From: Salsipaludibacter albus
Lineage (GTDB): Bacteria > Actinomycetota > Nitriliruptoria > Nitriliruptorales > Nitriliruptoraceae
NCBI RefSeq assembly: GCF_019798055.1
Contig: NZ_JAHOPH010000036.1
Span: forward strand, 1 to 39,168
DNA length: 39,168 bases
Direction of reading: 5' to 3'
Positions 9,520-21,783 of the stretch are shown piece after piece. The position numbers were made by a program, and so were the translations under genes. The stretch's first letter is position 1. Each line of letters begins with the position of its first letter. The notes under the pieces are model-generated. The model was not told where the DNA came from, ran no database searches, and saw only the letters and a list, made by a program, of their open reading frames with translations.

Positions 9520-9672
9520 ATGAAGCTCCGTCGCCGCCAGCCCACCAGTGACGCGATCCGTCGCGCGGGCAACTGCCCCACCTGCCTGGCCACCGGCCAG
9601 ACGCCGCTCGGCGCCCCCCTCCACTTCCAGCTCATCACCTGCCCCGCCTGCGACGGGACCGGTCGCCTCTGA
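9520..9672 (+). CDS. Small zinc-ribbon protein (50 residues), function unknown
   Basis: Predicted 50-residue protein starting MKLRRRQPTSDAIRR, followed by two knuckles: CPTCLATGQ near residues 19-27 and CPACDGTGRL at the C-terminus. The CxxCxxTG...CxxCxGTG pattern resembles half of the DnaJ cysteine-rich zinc domain, so it probably binds one zinc ion. The basic N-terminus could contact nucleic acid or a protein partner. The ATG at 9520 has only a weak GGAA upstream, and the frame stays open further 5' (to 9424), so the start is not certain. A strong hairpin follows 21 bp after the stop. I do not recognise a named family. Confidence 0.65.
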   Translation: MKLRRRQPTSDAIRRAGNCPTCLATGQTPLGAPLHFQLITCPACDGTGRL

Positions 9673-9693
9673 CCGACCCCCGCCGCACGAACC

Positions 9694-9723
9694 AACGGGC
9701 AGCCCGGAGACGGGCTGCCCGTT
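9694..9723. terminator. Bidirectional hairpin terminator between convergent genes
   Basis: Perfect 12-bp stem, aacgggcagccc (9694-9705) with gggctgcccgtt (9712-9723), and a 6-nt loop. It lies between the zinc-ribbon gene (plus, ends 9672) and the permease gene (minus, ends 9735), so it can serve both. There is no long T-tract, which is common in GC-rich actinobacteria. Confidence 0.8.
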
Positions 9724-9734
9724 CTCGTGTCGGA

Positions 9735-11132
9735 CTATCCGAGGACGAAGAAGCGCCAGGCGACCAGCACGGCCAGGATCGCCATCACCGGTCGGATCTC
9801 GCGGACCCGGCCGGCCAGGGTCATGATCGCGACGTGGGCGATGATGCCCAGGCTGATGCCGTCGGTGATCGAGTAGGTGAACGGCATCCCCACGATGGCG
9901 AGGAAGGCCGGCACCGACTGCGTGACGTCGGTCCAGTCGATCTTCGTGACCGAGGTCATCATCATCGCCCCGATCACGACCAGGACCGGGGCGGTCGCGA
10001 CCTCGGGGATCACGCTGGCGAGGGGCGCGAACACCATCGCGAGCAGGAACAGGCCCCCGACCACCAGGGAGGCCAGGCCGGTCCGCCCGCCCTCCTCGAC
10101 ACCGGCAGCCGACTCGATGTAGGTGGTCGTGGACGACGTGCCCAGCACGGCCCCGACGCTGGTGGCCAGCCCGTCGGCAGCGAACGCGGGCATCGGCGCG
10201 TCGATGGTGCCGTCCTCGTCCATCATGCCGGCCTTGTCCGTCAGGCCGATCAGGGTCCCGGCCGTGTCGAAGAAGTCGACGAACAGGAAGGTGAACACCA
10301 CCGACAGCACCCCGGTGCCCAACGCGGCCGGGATGTCCAGGGCCCCCACCAGGTCACTGGGCCAGGTGAACCCGACCACGCCGTCGGTGAAGCCCGGGAA
10401 GGCCACGGGGCCGTCGGCACCTGGGTAGACCTCCAGGCCGGAGACCATGGCGACGACGGTGACGGCCACGATGGCGATCACCAGGGCGCCCTTGACCCGC
10501 CGGGCCAGCAGCGCGCCGGCCAGCACCACGCCACCAACGGCCAGCCACAGGGTCGGCGAGGTCCAGTCGCCACGCGTGACCAGGGTGTCGGGCGAGTCCC
10601 CGATCAGGCCGGCACCGGCGAAGCCGATGATCGCGAGGAACGCCCCGATCCCGGCCGTGATCGCGTGCTTGAGGTACAGCGGGATCGCCTCGAGGATCCA
10701 CTGGCGCAGCCCGGTCAACGAGATGACCAGGAACAGCAGCCCGGACACGAACACCGCGCCGAGCGCGGTCTGCCACGAGTACCCCAGCCCACCGACGACG
10801 GTGAAGGCGAAGTAGGCGTTGAGTCCCAGCCCCGGGGCGAGCGCGAACGGCAGGTTGGCCCACAGCGCCATCACCAGGGTCCCGAACGCCGCCGCGAGGC
10901 AGGTGACCGTCAGCAGCTGGGGGAACGCGCCCTCGACGTCGATCGCGTTGGACAGGATCGACGGGTTGACGAAGATGATGTAGGCCATCGTCAGGAACGT
11001 CGTGATCCCGGCCCGGACCTCCGTGCTGATGGTCGAGCCACGCTCGGTGACGTGGAAGTACCGGTCGAGGCCCGATCCGCGGCCCGATGACGGTGTGGCG
11101 GTGGACGTGGGATCGGTGATCGACTCGGGCAT
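9735..11132 (-). CDS. Purine nucleobase permease, NCS2 family, AzgA-like
   Basis: Integral inner-membrane transporter of about 465 residues, probably a proton symporter for adenine, guanine or hypoxanthine. It starts with a short polar cytoplasmic segment, then DRYFHVTERGSTISTEVRAG and ITTFLTMAYIIFVNPSIL, the opening of the AzgA (COG2252) group. A dozen or more hydrophobic segments follow. The segment LGTSSTTTYIESAAGVEEGG is a strong AzgA signature that separates it from uracil and xanthine permeases. ATG at 11132 is preferred, with GAAGG about 9 nt upstream; a GTG at 11150 lacks a ribosome site. It lies 94 bp downstream of the adenine deaminase gene on the same strand. That pairing favours adenine as substrate. 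Confidence 0.92.
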   Translation of the reverse strand: MPESITDPTSTATPSSGRGSGLDRYFHVTERGSTISTEVRAGITTFLTMAYIIFVNPSILSNAIDVEGAFPQLLTVTCLAAAFGTLVMALWANLPFALAPGLGLNAYFAFTVVGGLGYSWQTALGAVFVSGLLFLVISLTGLRQWILEAIPLYLKHAITAGIGAFLAIIGFAGAGLIGDSPDTLVTRGDWTSPTLWLAVGGVVLAGALLARRVKGALVIAIVAVTVVAMVSGLEVYPGADGPVAFPGFTDGVVGFTWPSDLVGALDIPAALGTGVLSVVFTFLFVDFFDTAGTLIGLTDKAGMMDEDGTIDAPMPAFAADGLATSVGAVLGTSSTTTYIESAAGVEEGGRTGLASLVVGGLFLLAMVFAPLASVIPEVATAPVLVVIGAMMMTSVTKIDWTDVTQSVPAFLAIVGMPFTYSITDGISLGIIAHVAIMTLAGRVREIRPVMAILAVLVAWRFFVLG

Positions 11133-11186
11133 GTGGGGGGACCTTCGCACGGGCGTGGGGGGGCGGGGTCGGACCGCGTGCCCGGC

Positions 11187-11192
11187 AACCTA
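11187..11192 (-). promoter_or_regulatory. Candidate -10 element (TAGGTT) for the purine permease
   Basis: TAGGTT on the minus strand lies about 55 nt upstream of the permease ATG, in the 94-bp gap after the deaminase gene. No -35 is evident. It would allow transcription separate from the deaminase. Confidence 0.33.
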
Positions 11193-11226
11193 GACGAACG
11201 TCCTCGCCCCGCGACGACACCCCGTT

Positions 11227-12261
11227 TCAGGGACGGGCGTCGAGGTCGGCGAGGTGGATCTGCTTGACGTCGTCTTCCAGGAACGACGCCGTGATCGAGT
11301 TGGCGGCCAGCTCGACCAGGACGTCGCGGTCGAGGTCGAAGGTCTCGGCCACGGCGACGAGGTTGTCCCCCACGTACCCACCGAAGTACGACGGGTCGTC
11401 GGAGTTGATCGTCACCACGAGGTCCTCCGCCAGCAGCCGAGGCAGCGGGTGGTCCGCGAGCGTGTCCACGACGCGCAGGGCCACGTTGGACAGCGGACAC
11501 ACCGTCAGGGGGACCCGGTCGCGTCGCAACCGTGCGACCAGGTCGGTGTCCTCGAGGCAGCGCACGCCGTGGTCGATGCGCTCGGCCCCCAGCTCGTCCA
11601 GCGCGCCGGTGATGAACGACGGTGGCCCCTCCTCCCCGGCGTGGGCCACCGCACGCAGGCCGAGCTCGCGTGCCCGGGCGAACGCGTCGACGAACCGCTC
11701 GGGCGGGTTGTCGACCTCGGCGGAGTCCAGCCCGATGGCGACGACCCCGTCCAGGTGCGGCTCGGCTGCCTCCACGGTCGCCAGCGCGTCCTCGCCGGAC
11801 AGGTGTCGCAGGACGCACAGCACCAGCTCGCTGGTGATCCCGTGGACCCGGCGGGCATCGGCCATCGCGGCCCGGAAGCCCTCCATGAAGCCCGGGAAGC
11901 CCACCCCACGCTCCACGTGTGCCTGCGGGTCGAAGAAGATCTCGGCCCGGACCACGCCGTCGGCGACCGCGCGGTCGAGGTAGGCCGTCATCAGCTCGGC
12001 GTAGTCGTCGGGCGTGCGCAGGACCGCCATGCCGGCGTAGTAGACGTCGAGGAAGGACTGGAGGTCGACGAAGTCGTAGGCCGATCGGACCTCGTCGACC
12101 GATGACCAGGGCAGGTCGACGTCGTTGCGCTCGGCGAGCCGGACCAGCAGCTCGGGCTCGAGGGTCCCCTCGACGTGGAGGTGGAGCTCGGCCTTGGGCA
12201 GGGAGCGGACGAACTCGGGCAACGTCACGGACTCGTCGGTGGCGGTTCGGGACTCGGTCAC
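11227..12261 (-). CDS. Adenine deaminase of the adenosine deaminase family
   Basis: Zinc-dependent hydrolase of 344 residues that probably converts adenine to hypoxanthine plus ammonia. Metal and catalytic residues are visible: HLHVEGT (His27, His29), VAHAGEEG (His207, Glu210), ERIDHGVRCL (His231) and TINSDDP (Asp288, Asp289). FFDPQAHVERG, VCPLSNVALRV and DDPSYFGGYV match the adenine-deaminase branch (fungal Aah1 and its bacterial relatives) rather than adenosine deaminases. GTG at 12261 is preferred: GAGG lies 6 nt upstream, and the alternative GTG at 12288 falls inside a likely -10 element. The neighbouring AzgA permease supports a role in adenine salvage. Adenosine as substrate cannot be excluded from sequence alone. 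Confidence 0.88.
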   Translation of the reverse strand: MTESRTATDESVTLPEFVRSLPKAELHLHVEGTLEPELLVRLAERNDVDLPWSSVDEVRSAYDFVDLQSFLDVYYAGMAVLRTPDDYAELMTAYLDRAVADGVVRAEIFFDPQAHVERGVGFPGFMEGFRAAMADARRVHGITSELVLCVLRHLSGEDALATVEAAEPHLDGVVAIGLDSAEVDNPPERFVDAFARARELGLRAVAHAGEEGPPSFITGALDELGAERIDHGVRCLEDTDLVARLRRDRVPLTVCPLSNVALRVVDTLADHPLPRLLAEDLVVTINSDDPSYFGGYVGDNLVAVAETFDLDRDVLVELAANSITASFLEDDVKQIHLADLDARP

Positions 12262-12286
12262 ACGGGACCTCGTGTCGGGGGTGCCC

Positions 12287-12292
12287 ACGCTA
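12287..12292 (-). promoter_or_regulatory. Candidate -10 element (TAGCGT) for the adenine deaminase gene
   Basis: TAGCGT on the minus strand would start transcription near 12280 and leave a leader of about 20 nt before the GTG at 12261. It lies between the pyr operon hairpin and this gene, suggesting that the salvage pair is transcribed separately from pyr. Confidence 0.38.
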
Positions 12293-12301
12293 GGCGAGCG
12301 T

Positions 12302-12326
12302 CCCGGTCGGCCGCCGCCCGACCGGG
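12302..12326 (-). terminator. GC-rich hairpin after pyrD
   Basis: Inverted repeat cccggtcgg (12302-12310) and ccgaccggg (12318-12326), a perfect 9-bp stem with a 7-nt loop. It lies 13 bp past the pyrD stop and is a plausible end of the pyr operon. No U-tract follows. Confidence 0.55.
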
Positions 12327-12339
12327 CACCGGCCGGACC

Positions 12340-13314
12340 TCAGCGAGGGTGGTGCGGCCACGGCTCGATGCGGCCCCGCAGGTCGGCCAGCGCGGTGTGG
12401 CCACGTCGCCCCAGCCACGGACCGAGGTCGCGGACCAGGTTCGCGGCGGTGAACGGGTCGGCGAACGTGGCCGTGCCGATGGCGACGGCGGACGCACCGG
12501 CGCGCACCATCTCCACGACGTCGGTGACGGTCCGGACCCCGCCCATGCCGATGATCGGCACCTCGGGGCCGAGCTCGGTGAACAGCTGGTGGACGGCGCG
12601 CACGGCCATCGGGCGGATCGCCGGACCCGACAGCCCGGCGAACCCGTTGGCGACCTTGGGACGCCCCGTCTCGGCGTCGATGGCCATGCCCAACGTCGTG
12701 TTGATGGCCGAGATCCCGGTGGCGCCCGCCTCGACGACCGAGCGTCCGATCCGGGCGATGTCGGTGACGTCGGGGGTGAGCTTGGCGAACAGCGGGCGGT
12801 CGGGCAGCGCCTGGCGGACCGCCCGCACGACCTCTGCCGAGCGGCCGGGGTCACAGGCGAACACCAACCCTCGGTGTGACACGTTCGGACACGACAGGTT
12901 CACCTCGACCGCCGCGACGCTGCGGGAGGCCGCGACGCGCCGGGCCACCTCGCGGTAGTCGTCGACGCTGTTGCCGGCGATCGACGCGACCACCCGGGCA
13001 CCGCGGGAGGCGAGCCACGGGACGTCCCGCTCGAGCCACGCGTCCACGCCGGGGTTCTGCAGGCCGATGGCGTTGAGCATCCCCGACGGGGTCTCGCTCA
13101 TGCGCGGGGTCGGCAGGCCCTCCCGGGGTTCGAGCGTGACCGACTTCGCGACCACCGCACCCAGCTCGGAGACGTTCCACAGCGCGTCGATCTCGCGCCC
13201 CGACGCGAAGCACCCGGACGCAGTCATGATCGGGTTCGGCAGCACCAGGCCACCGAGGTCGACCGACAGGTCGACCCCGGTGGTGCGTCCGGTGGGCCGG
13301 GTCGTCGTGCTCAT
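12340..13314 (-). CDS. pyrD: Dihydroorotate dehydrogenase class 1B, catalytic subunit
   Basis: Oxidises dihydroorotate to orotate using FMN and passes electrons to PyrK and on to NAD. The product is 324 residues. VDLGGLVLPNPIMTASGC opens the TIM barrel. VNLSCPNVSHRG at about 138-149 carries the class 1 catalytic cysteine (Cys142, where class 2 enzymes have Ser). GMGGVRTVTDVVEMVRAGAS and AIGTATF form the FMN-phosphate site. Absence of an N-terminal membrane helix and the presence of pyrK next door make it class 1B. The ATG at 13314 overlaps the pyrK stop (ATGA). It is the last gene of the operon. The reading frame is open much further upstream through pyrK, but that stretch shows no similarity. 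Confidence 0.95.
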   Translation of the reverse strand: MSTTTRPTGRTTGVDLSVDLGGLVLPNPIMTASGCFASGREIDALWNVSELGAVVAKSVTLEPREGLPTPRMSETPSGMLNAIGLQNPGVDAWLERDVPWLASRGARVVASIAGNSVDDYREVARRVAASRSVAAVEVNLSCPNVSHRGLVFACDPGRSAEVVRAVRQALPDRPLFAKLTPDVTDIARIGRSVVEAGATGISAINTTLGMAIDAETGRPKVANGFAGLSGPAIRPMAVRAVHQLFTELGPEVPIIGMGGVRTVTDVVEMVRAGASAVAIGTATFADPFTAANLVRDLGPWLGRRGHTALADLRGRIEPWPHHPR

Positions 13315-14278
13315 CGCCGACCCCCCGTCCGGACCGTGCGGACGCCAGCGGTGAAGTGGCCCTCGTCGGCCCGGGAGTCGTCGGGCCCGCGACCGTCGTG
13401 GTCGGACGCATCGCGGTCGTCCAGGTCGTCGTCCACCGGCTCGTGGGCGGTCTCGGTGTAGCGCGACTCCTCCCAGGCGATCCGGGTCGAGGTGAACACG
13501 GGGCCGTCCACGCAGACACGACGGTTCTGGACACCCTTGCGGGTGTGGATCGGCAGGATGCAGGTCATGCACACCCCGACACCGCAGGCCATGTGCTCCT
13601 CGACCGCGACCTGGCAGGGCACCCCGGCCGCCTCGCAGATGTCGCCGACAGCGGCCAGCATGGCGTTGGGTCCGCAGGCGTACACGACCTCCGCGGCCGT
13701 GGTCTCGAGGTCCTCGGCGAGCAGGTCGGTGACCCGGCCACGGTGGCCCATCGAGCCGTCCTCGGTGGTGAACGACGACCACGTCGCCATGCGCTTGGGC
13801 ACGATCGGGTCGATGATCCGGCTGGAGTCTGCTGCCCCGACCAGGAAGTTGACCCGGTGGCCCTCGGCCCGGAGTCGCTCCCCCAGGTAGTACATCGGGG
13901 CCGCCCCGTAGCCCCCACCCACGAGCAGCGCCGACACCCGTCGCTGTGGCAGGGGGAAGGCCCGGCCGAGCGGACCGAGCACCTCGAGGCTCGCCCCCGG
14001 CGGCACGCCGGCCAGCATGTCGGTGCCCGGGCCGTGCGGGTCGAGCACCACGTCGATGGTGCCCGCCACGTGGCCCCCCAGCGCCGCCCCGGCGATCGAG
14101 AACGGTCGTCGCAGCAGGGTGCCGGGGGCCGACACCGCGATGTTGACGAACTGGCCCGGTGCGGCCCGACGGGCGATCTCGGGCGCGGACAGGGTCAGGC
14201 CCCAGTACCGGCCGAGTCGGCGCCGGTCGAGGACCTCGCAGGTCATCGACACGGGTCCGACGTCGCGTCCCTGCACGC

Positions 14279-14282
<4 letters not shown>
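13311..14282 (-). CDS. pyrK: Dihydroorotate dehydrogenase electron-transfer subunit
   Basis: Iron-sulfur flavoprotein that accepts electrons from PyrD and reduces NAD. The product is 323 residues. The FAD-binding segment [10 protein letters not shown] lies at about 57-65, the NAD-binding [15 protein letters not shown] at about 119-133, and [10 protein letters not shown] at about 200-209. The [2Fe-2S] ligands are Cys233, Cys238, Cys241 and Cys257 (C-x4-C-x2-C-x15-C), the standard PyrK cluster. The last 45 residues form a hydrophilic, Asp-rich tail ([19 protein letters not shown]) not usual in PyrK. The ATG at 14282 overlaps the carB stop, and its own stop overlaps the pyrD start, so all three are coupled. 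Confidence 0.95.
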
Positions 14283-17647
<3,365 letters not shown>

Positions 17648-17649
17648 GC

Positions 17650-18840
17650 TCAGGCTCCTGCGGGGGCGGTGGCGAAGGCGTGGTGCGCGGGTGTCTGCCC
17701 GGTCTCCATGAGACGCGCGAAGTCGTCGAACAGGTAGCGCGAGTCGTGCGGCCCCGGGGAGGCCTCGGGGTGGTACTGCACCGCGAAGGCCGGCAGGTCC
17801 AGGCAGGCCAGGCCCTCGACGCAGTCGTCGTTGAGGTTGACGTGGGTGACAGCCACCCGGCCGTGGTCGGCGGTGGTGAACACCCCGTCGCCGGCCAGCG
17901 CACCGAGGCTGTCGGCCACGACCGCGAACCCGTGGTTGTGCGAGCTGATCTCGACCACGCCGTCGCGGCGTCGCTGCACGGGCTGGTTCACCCCGTGGTG
18001 GCCGAAGGCGAGCTTGGTGGTCTCGGCGCCCAGTGCGAGGCCCAGCAGCTGCGAGCCCAGGCAGATGCCGAACACGGGGACCCGGCCCAGCAGGCCACGC
18101 ACGGTCGCCTGGCCATGGATGACCGCCGCGGGGTCACCGGGGCCGTTGGACACCAGCACGCCATCGGGCTCGTGGGCCAGCACGTCCTCGGCGGTGGAGG
18201 TGGCGGGCACGACGCGGACGTCGCAGCCCATGTCGGCCAGCAGCCGCAGCATCCGTCGCTTCACGCCGTAGTCGATCGCGACCACCCGGAACCGGGCTTC
18301 GCCGGTGGCCGCGACGTCGTAGGCCTGCGCGGTGGTGACCTCGCCGGTCAGGTCGCGACCCCCCATCGTCGGCGACTCGCGCACCCGGGCCAGCAGCTCG
18401 TCCACGTCGAGCACCTCGGTCGACACGCCCGAGCGCATCGCACCGTGGTCGCGCAGGCGCAGGGTGACGGCACGGGTGTCGACCCCCTCGATGCCGACCA
18501 CCCCGGCGTCGAGCAGGTCGTCGCGCAGGGTGGACGTGGCGCGGTGGCTGGAGACCCGACGGGCGGCCTCGGTCACGACGAACCCGGCGACCTGGATCCG
18601 GTCGGACTCGGCGTCGGCCTCGCACGTGCCGTAGTTGCCGACCATCGGCGCGGTCATCGTCACGACCTGTCGGCGGTACGACGGGTCGGTGAGGACCTCC
18701 TGGTAGCCGGCCATCGCCGTGTTGAACACCGACTCGCCGAACGCGGTCCCGTCGGCGCCGAACGCACGGCCACGGAAGGCCGAGCCGTCCTCGAGCACCA
18801 GCAGGGCCGGTCGGTCGGGGGTCACGGGCAGGCGGCTCAT
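17650..18840 (-). CDS. carA: Carbamoyl-phosphate synthase small subunit (glutaminase)
   Basis: Class I glutamine amidotransferase subunit that releases ammonia from glutamine for CarB. It is 396 residues. The N-terminal CPSase domain begins [20 protein letters not shown]. The amidotransferase triad is Cys260 in [15 protein letters not shown] with His357 and Glu359 in [19 protein letters not shown] and LVSNGPGDP are further family motifs. The ATG at 18840 overlaps the pyrC stop (ATGA). Confidence 0.98.
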   Translation of the reverse strand: MSRLPVTPDRPALLVLEDGSAFRGRAFGADGTAFGESVFNTAMAGYQEVLTDPSYRRQVVTMTAPMVGNYGTCEADAESDRIQVAGFVVTEAARRVSSHRATSTLRDDLLDAGVVGIEGVDTRAVTLRLRDHGAMRSGVSTEVLDVDELLARVRESPTMGGRDLTGEVTTAQAYDVAATGEARFRVVAIDYGVKRRMLRLLADMGCDVRVVPATSTAEDVLAHEPDGVLVSNGPGDPAAVIHGQATVRGLLGRVPVFGICLGSQLLGLALGAETTKLAFGHHGVNQPVQRRRDGVVEISSHNHGFAVVADSLGALAGDGVFTTADHGRVAVTHVNLNDDCVEGLACLDLPAFAVQYHPEASPGPHDSRYLFDDFARLMETGQTPAHHAFATAPAGA

Positions 18841-20156
18841 GCGGGCACCTTCGGGTCGGCGACGACCCCGTCTCTGAGTGTGAAGCGGCCACGGAGCAGG
18901 GTGTGGACCGGCCGGGAGGTCAGGGTCTCGCCGTGGAACGGGGTGTTGTGGGCACGGGAGTGCAGGGCCCGGCCGTCTACGGTCCAGCGTGCGTCGGGGT
19001 CCACCACCACCAGGTTGGCCGGGGCGTCGGGTGCGATCGGCCCCCCGTGGCCACCCATGTCGCGGACCCCGGCCGGTCGGGTCGTGAACGCCGCGACCGC
19101 GTCGAGCAGGGGCAGGTCACCGGGCTCGACGAGGTCGGTGACGACGACCGCCAGGGCGGTCTCCAGCCCGAGCATCCCGCACGGGGCGTGGTCCCACTCC
19201 TGGTCCTTCTGCTCATGGGGGTGCGGGGCGTGGTCGGTGGCGACGGCGTCGATGGTCCCGTCGGCCAGGGCGGCCCGCAGGGCGAGCACGTCGTCGCGGG
19301 TCCGCACGGGTGGGTTGACCTTGTAGACCGGGTCGTAGGTCGCCACCACCGTGTCGTCGAGGTGGAGGTGGTGCGGGGTGACCTCGGCGGTGACCCGCAC
19401 GCCACGCTGCTTGGCAAGGCGGATCAACTCCACGCTGCCGGCGGTGGACACGTGTGGGACGTGCAGGCGCGCCCCCAGCCCGGCGGCCAGCAGCAGGTCG
19501 CGCGCGATCATGACCTCCTCGGCCTCGTGCGGCCAGCCCGGCAGGCCCAGCACGGCCGACATCCGCCCCTCGTTCATCTGGGCGTCCTCGGTGAGGTCCA
19601 TGTCCTGGCTGTGGTTGGCCACGACCGCGTCGAACCGCGCCGCGTACTGGAGTGCGCGGCGCATGATCAGGGTGTCGGTGACCGGGATGCCGTCGTCGGA
19701 GAAGAAGTCGACCCGCGCGTGCGAGTCGTACAGCTCGCCCATCTCGGCCAGTCGCTGCCCGGCCAGTCCGACCGTGATCGCCCCGACCGGGCGGACGTCC
19801 ACCAGCCCGACGTCGCGACCGCGACGCTCGACCAGCTCGGCCACAGCCGCGGTGTCGCACACCGGGAGCGTGTTGGCCATGGGGGCCACGGCGGTGTAGC
19901 CGCCGGCCGCCGCGGCCGCGGACCCGGTGGCGATGTCCTCGGCATCCTCGAAGCCGGGCTCGCGCAGGTGGGTGTGGAGGTCGACCAGCCCGGGCAGGAC
20001 CCACAGCCCGGCACAGTCGACGACCTCGTCGCCGGCCTGGTCGGCCAGGTCCGGTCCGACCTCCACGATCCGCTCGCCGTCCAGGCGCACGTCGGCGACG
20101 TCGTCGTGTCCGCGGGTCGGGTCGACCACCCGGCCACCCTTCAGCATCAACGTCAT
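18837..20156 (-). CDS. pyrC: Dihydroorotase
   Basis: Zinc amidohydrolase that cyclises carbamoyl aspartate to dihydroorotate. The product is 439 residues, as for the type I bacterial enzyme. The metal-binding motif [11 protein letters not shown] has His61, His63 and Arg65. FFSDDG at about 151-156 and ATDHAPH at about 306-312 provide further ligands and the catalytic Asp308. ANTLPVCD and TPHHLHL are also typical. The last 70 residues hold the beta-sandwich with [22 protein letters not shown] at 20156 overlaps the pyrB stop, and its own stop overlaps the carA start. Confidence 0.97.
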   Translation of the reverse strand: MTLMLKGGRVVDPTRGHDDVADVRLDGERIVEVGPDLADQAGDEVVDCAGLWVLPGLVDLHTHLREPGFEDAEDIATGSAAAAAGGYTAVAPMANTLPVCDTAAVAELVERRGRDVGLVDVRPVGAITVGLAGQRLAEMGELYDSHARVDFFSDDGIPVTDTLIMRRALQYAARFDAVVANHSQDMDLTEDAQMNEGRMSAVLGLPGWPHEAEEVMIARDLLLAAGLGARLHVPHVSTAGSVELIRLAKQRGVRVTAEVTPHHLHLDDTVVATYDPVYKVNPPVRTRDDVLALRAALADGTIDAVATDHAPHPHEQKDQEWDHAPCGMLGLETALAVVVTDLVEPGDLPLLDAVAAFTTRPAGVRDMGGHGGPIAPDAPANLVVVDPDARWTVDGRALHSRAHNTPFHGETLTSRPVHTLLRGRFTLRDGVVADPKVPA

Positions 20157-21091
20157 GCGTCGACCTCCGAGCCGGCGATGAGCAGGTACAGGCAGGCCAT
20201 GCGCACCGCGATCCCGTTGTTGACCTGGTCGGTGATCAGGGCCCGTGGCGAGTCGGCGACGTCCGGCGTGATCTCGACCCCGCGGTTCATCGGGCCGGGG
20301 TGCATCACGATCGCGTGGTCCGGCAGCGCGGCGAGGCGCCGGGCGTCCATGCCGTAGAGACGGTGGTACTCGCGGGTCGAGGGGAAGAAGGCGCGGTGCA
20401 TGCGCTCGCGCTGGACCCGCAGCAGGTACAGCACGTCGGAGTCGCCCAACGCGTCGTCGAGGTCGGTGATGACCTCGACGTTGCCCCCGTCGGTCCATGC
20501 GGACAAGTCGGTCGGCAGCAGCGTGTCGGGCGCGACCAGGCGGACGGTGGCGCCGGCCAGGGTCAGCGCCTCGATCTCGGAGCGGGCCACGCGCGAGTGG
20601 ATGATGTCCCCACAGATCGTGACCGTCAGCCCCGCGAGGTGGCCGAAGTGGCTCCGCATGGTGTAGAGGTCGAGCAGGGCCTGGGTCGGGTGCTGGTGCC
20701 ACCCGTCCCCGGCGTTGAGGATCGGCACGTCGAGGTACTGGCTGAGCTGCAGCGGCGCCCCGGACGAGCCCGATCGCACCACCACGGTGTCGACGCCCAT
20801 CGCGTCCAGGGTCAGGGCCGTGTCCTTGAACGACTCGCCCTTGGACACGCTCGACCCCTTGGCAGAGAAGTTCATCACGTCGGCCGACAGGCGCTTGGCG
20901 GCGATGTCGAAGCTGAGCCGGGTCCGGGTCGAGTCCTCGAGGAACAGGTTGCAGACCGTCCGGCCACGAAGGGTCGGGACCTTCTTGATGCGGCGGGCCG
21001 AGATCTCGTCCATCACCTCGGCCGTGTCCAGCACGAGGGCGAGGTCCTCGGCGTCCAGGTCGTCGATGCTGATCAGTCGCGTCGCCTTCAT
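20153..21091 (-). CDS. pyrB: Aspartate carbamoyltransferase catalytic chain
   Basis: Joins carbamoyl phosphate to aspartate, the committed step of pyrimidine synthesis. It is 312 residues. The carbamoyl-phosphate site is [12 protein letters not shown] at about 50-61. The second domain holds [13 protein letters not shown] at about 132-144, LRVQRERM, and the C-terminal [12 protein letters not shown]. No regulatory chain (pyrI) is present. ATG at 21091 overlaps the pyrR stop (ATGA). The open frame continues through pyrR without similarity. Confidence 0.97.
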   Translation of the reverse strand: MKATRLISIDDLDAEDLALVLDTAEVMDEISARRIKKVPTLRGRTVCNLFLEDSTRTRLSFDIAAKRLSADVMNFSAKGSSVSKGESFKDTALTLDAMGVDTVVVRSGSSGAPLQLSQYLDVPILNAGDGWHQHPTQALLDLYTMRSHFGHLAGLTVTICGDIIHSRVARSEIEALTLAGATVRLVAPDTLLPTDLSAWTDGGNVEVITDLDDALGDSDVLYLLRVQRERMHRAFFPSTREYHRLYGMDARRLAALPDHAIVMHPGPMNRGVEITPDVADSPRALITDQVNNGIAVRMACLYLLIAGSEVDA

Positions 21092-21657
21092 GCCCGGGCT
21101 CCCGACTCGCCGGCAGGGGCCGGATCGTGGGTCGGGACGGCCTCGAGGACGACCTCGTCGACGTCGTCGATCTCGGCCAGGCGCACGCTGATCCGCTCGG
21201 CCAGGGCGGTCGGCAGGTTCTTGCCGACGTGGTCGGCGCGGATCGGCAGCTCGCGGTGACCGCGGTCGACCAGGGTGACGAGCCGGATCGCGTCCGGACG
21301 CCCGACGTCGAGGATCGCGTCCATCGCCGCGCGGATGGTGCGGCCCGTGAACAACACGTCGTCGACGATGACCACGGTCGTGCCGTCGACGTCGACCGGG
21401 AAGCGCGTGTCGGCGAGGGCGCGGGGTGGGCGGGAGGCGACGTCGTCGCGGTACAGGGTCACGTCGAGCGGGCCGACCGGGACCTCGACGTCCTCGATCT
21501 CGCCGATGTTGGCGGCCAGGCGTCGTGCGAGCGGGACCCCACGGGTCTGGATCCCCATCAGGACCAGCCCGTCGGCGCCGTGGTTGGCCTCGACCAGCTC
21601 GTGGGCGAGGCGGCGCAGCGCCCGCCGGATGTCGTCGGCGTCCAGCAGCCGGCTCAT
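21088..21657 (-). CDS. pyrR: Pyrimidine operon regulator PyrR / uracil phosphoribosyltransferase
   Basis: UMP-responsive RNA-binding protein that represses pyr expression, often with weak uracil phosphoribosyltransferase activity. It is 189 residues. The PRPP motif is [13 protein letters not shown] at about 95-107. [15 protein letters not shown] and [13 protein letters not shown] form the N-terminal core, and VTLYRDD and [19 protein letters not shown] are classical PyrR segments that include the RNA-binding surface. The ATG at 21657 overlaps the TGA of a 40-codon leader ORF. I see no usable Shine-Dalgarno just upstream, because that stretch forms a small hairpin (21661-21674). Its translation therefore probably depends on ribosomes leaving the leader ORF. 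Confidence 0.97.
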   Translation of the reverse strand: MSRLLDADDIRRALRRLAHELVEANHGADGLVLMGIQTRGVPLARRLAANIGEIEDVEVPVGPLDVTLYRDDVASRPPRALADTRFPVDVDGTTVVIVDDVLFTGRTIRAAMDAILDVGRPDAIRLVTLVDRGHRELPIRADHVGKNLPTALAERISVRLAEIDDVDEVVLEAVPTHDPAPAGESGARA

Positions 21658-21776
21658 CGGGGACCCCGTGGTCCGGCGTGGACGACGGCCGTCGGACCCC
21701 CCGACACGACGATGCCGACCCCGGGAACGGGATCGGCGAGCAGTGGACGAACTGGTGGTGGCACACGCGACGGCAC
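21654..21776 (-). CDS. pyr operon leader ORF, 40 codons, coupled to pyrR
   Basis: A GTG start at 21776 follows AAGGAG (21784-21789) with a 7-nt spacer. The frame then runs 40 codons without interruption and stops with a TGA at 21656-21654 that overlaps the pyrR ATG as ATGA. The peptide begins [20 protein letters not shown] and is rich in Pro, Val and Gly, with no membrane segment or obvious domain. It is too short to be recognised by similarity. Its Shine-Dalgarno is the only strong one between the presumed promoter and pyrR and lies inside the PyrR-binding hairpin. I read it as a regulatory leader whose translation opens the pyrR start. The peptide itself may have no function. That it is translated is inferred. 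Confidence 0.7.
   Translation of the reverse strand: MPSRVPPPVRPLLADPVPGVGIVVSGGPTAVVHAGPRGPR
21661..21674 (-). promoter_or_regulatory. Small hairpin over the expected pyrR ribosome-binding position
   Basis: ggacc (21661-21665) and ggtcc (21670-21674) form a 5-bp stem with a 4-nt loop, ending 3 nt before the pyrR ATG. It occupies the place where a Shine-Dalgarno would be. It lies within the leader ORF, so translating ribosomes would melt it. Confidence 0.5.
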
Positions 21777-21783
21777 GAGCCGT

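Noticed and set aside
11133-11226. Purine riboswitch before the AzgA-type permease
   Set aside because: No three-way junction with the conserved loops is visible; the gap is short and G/C-rich.
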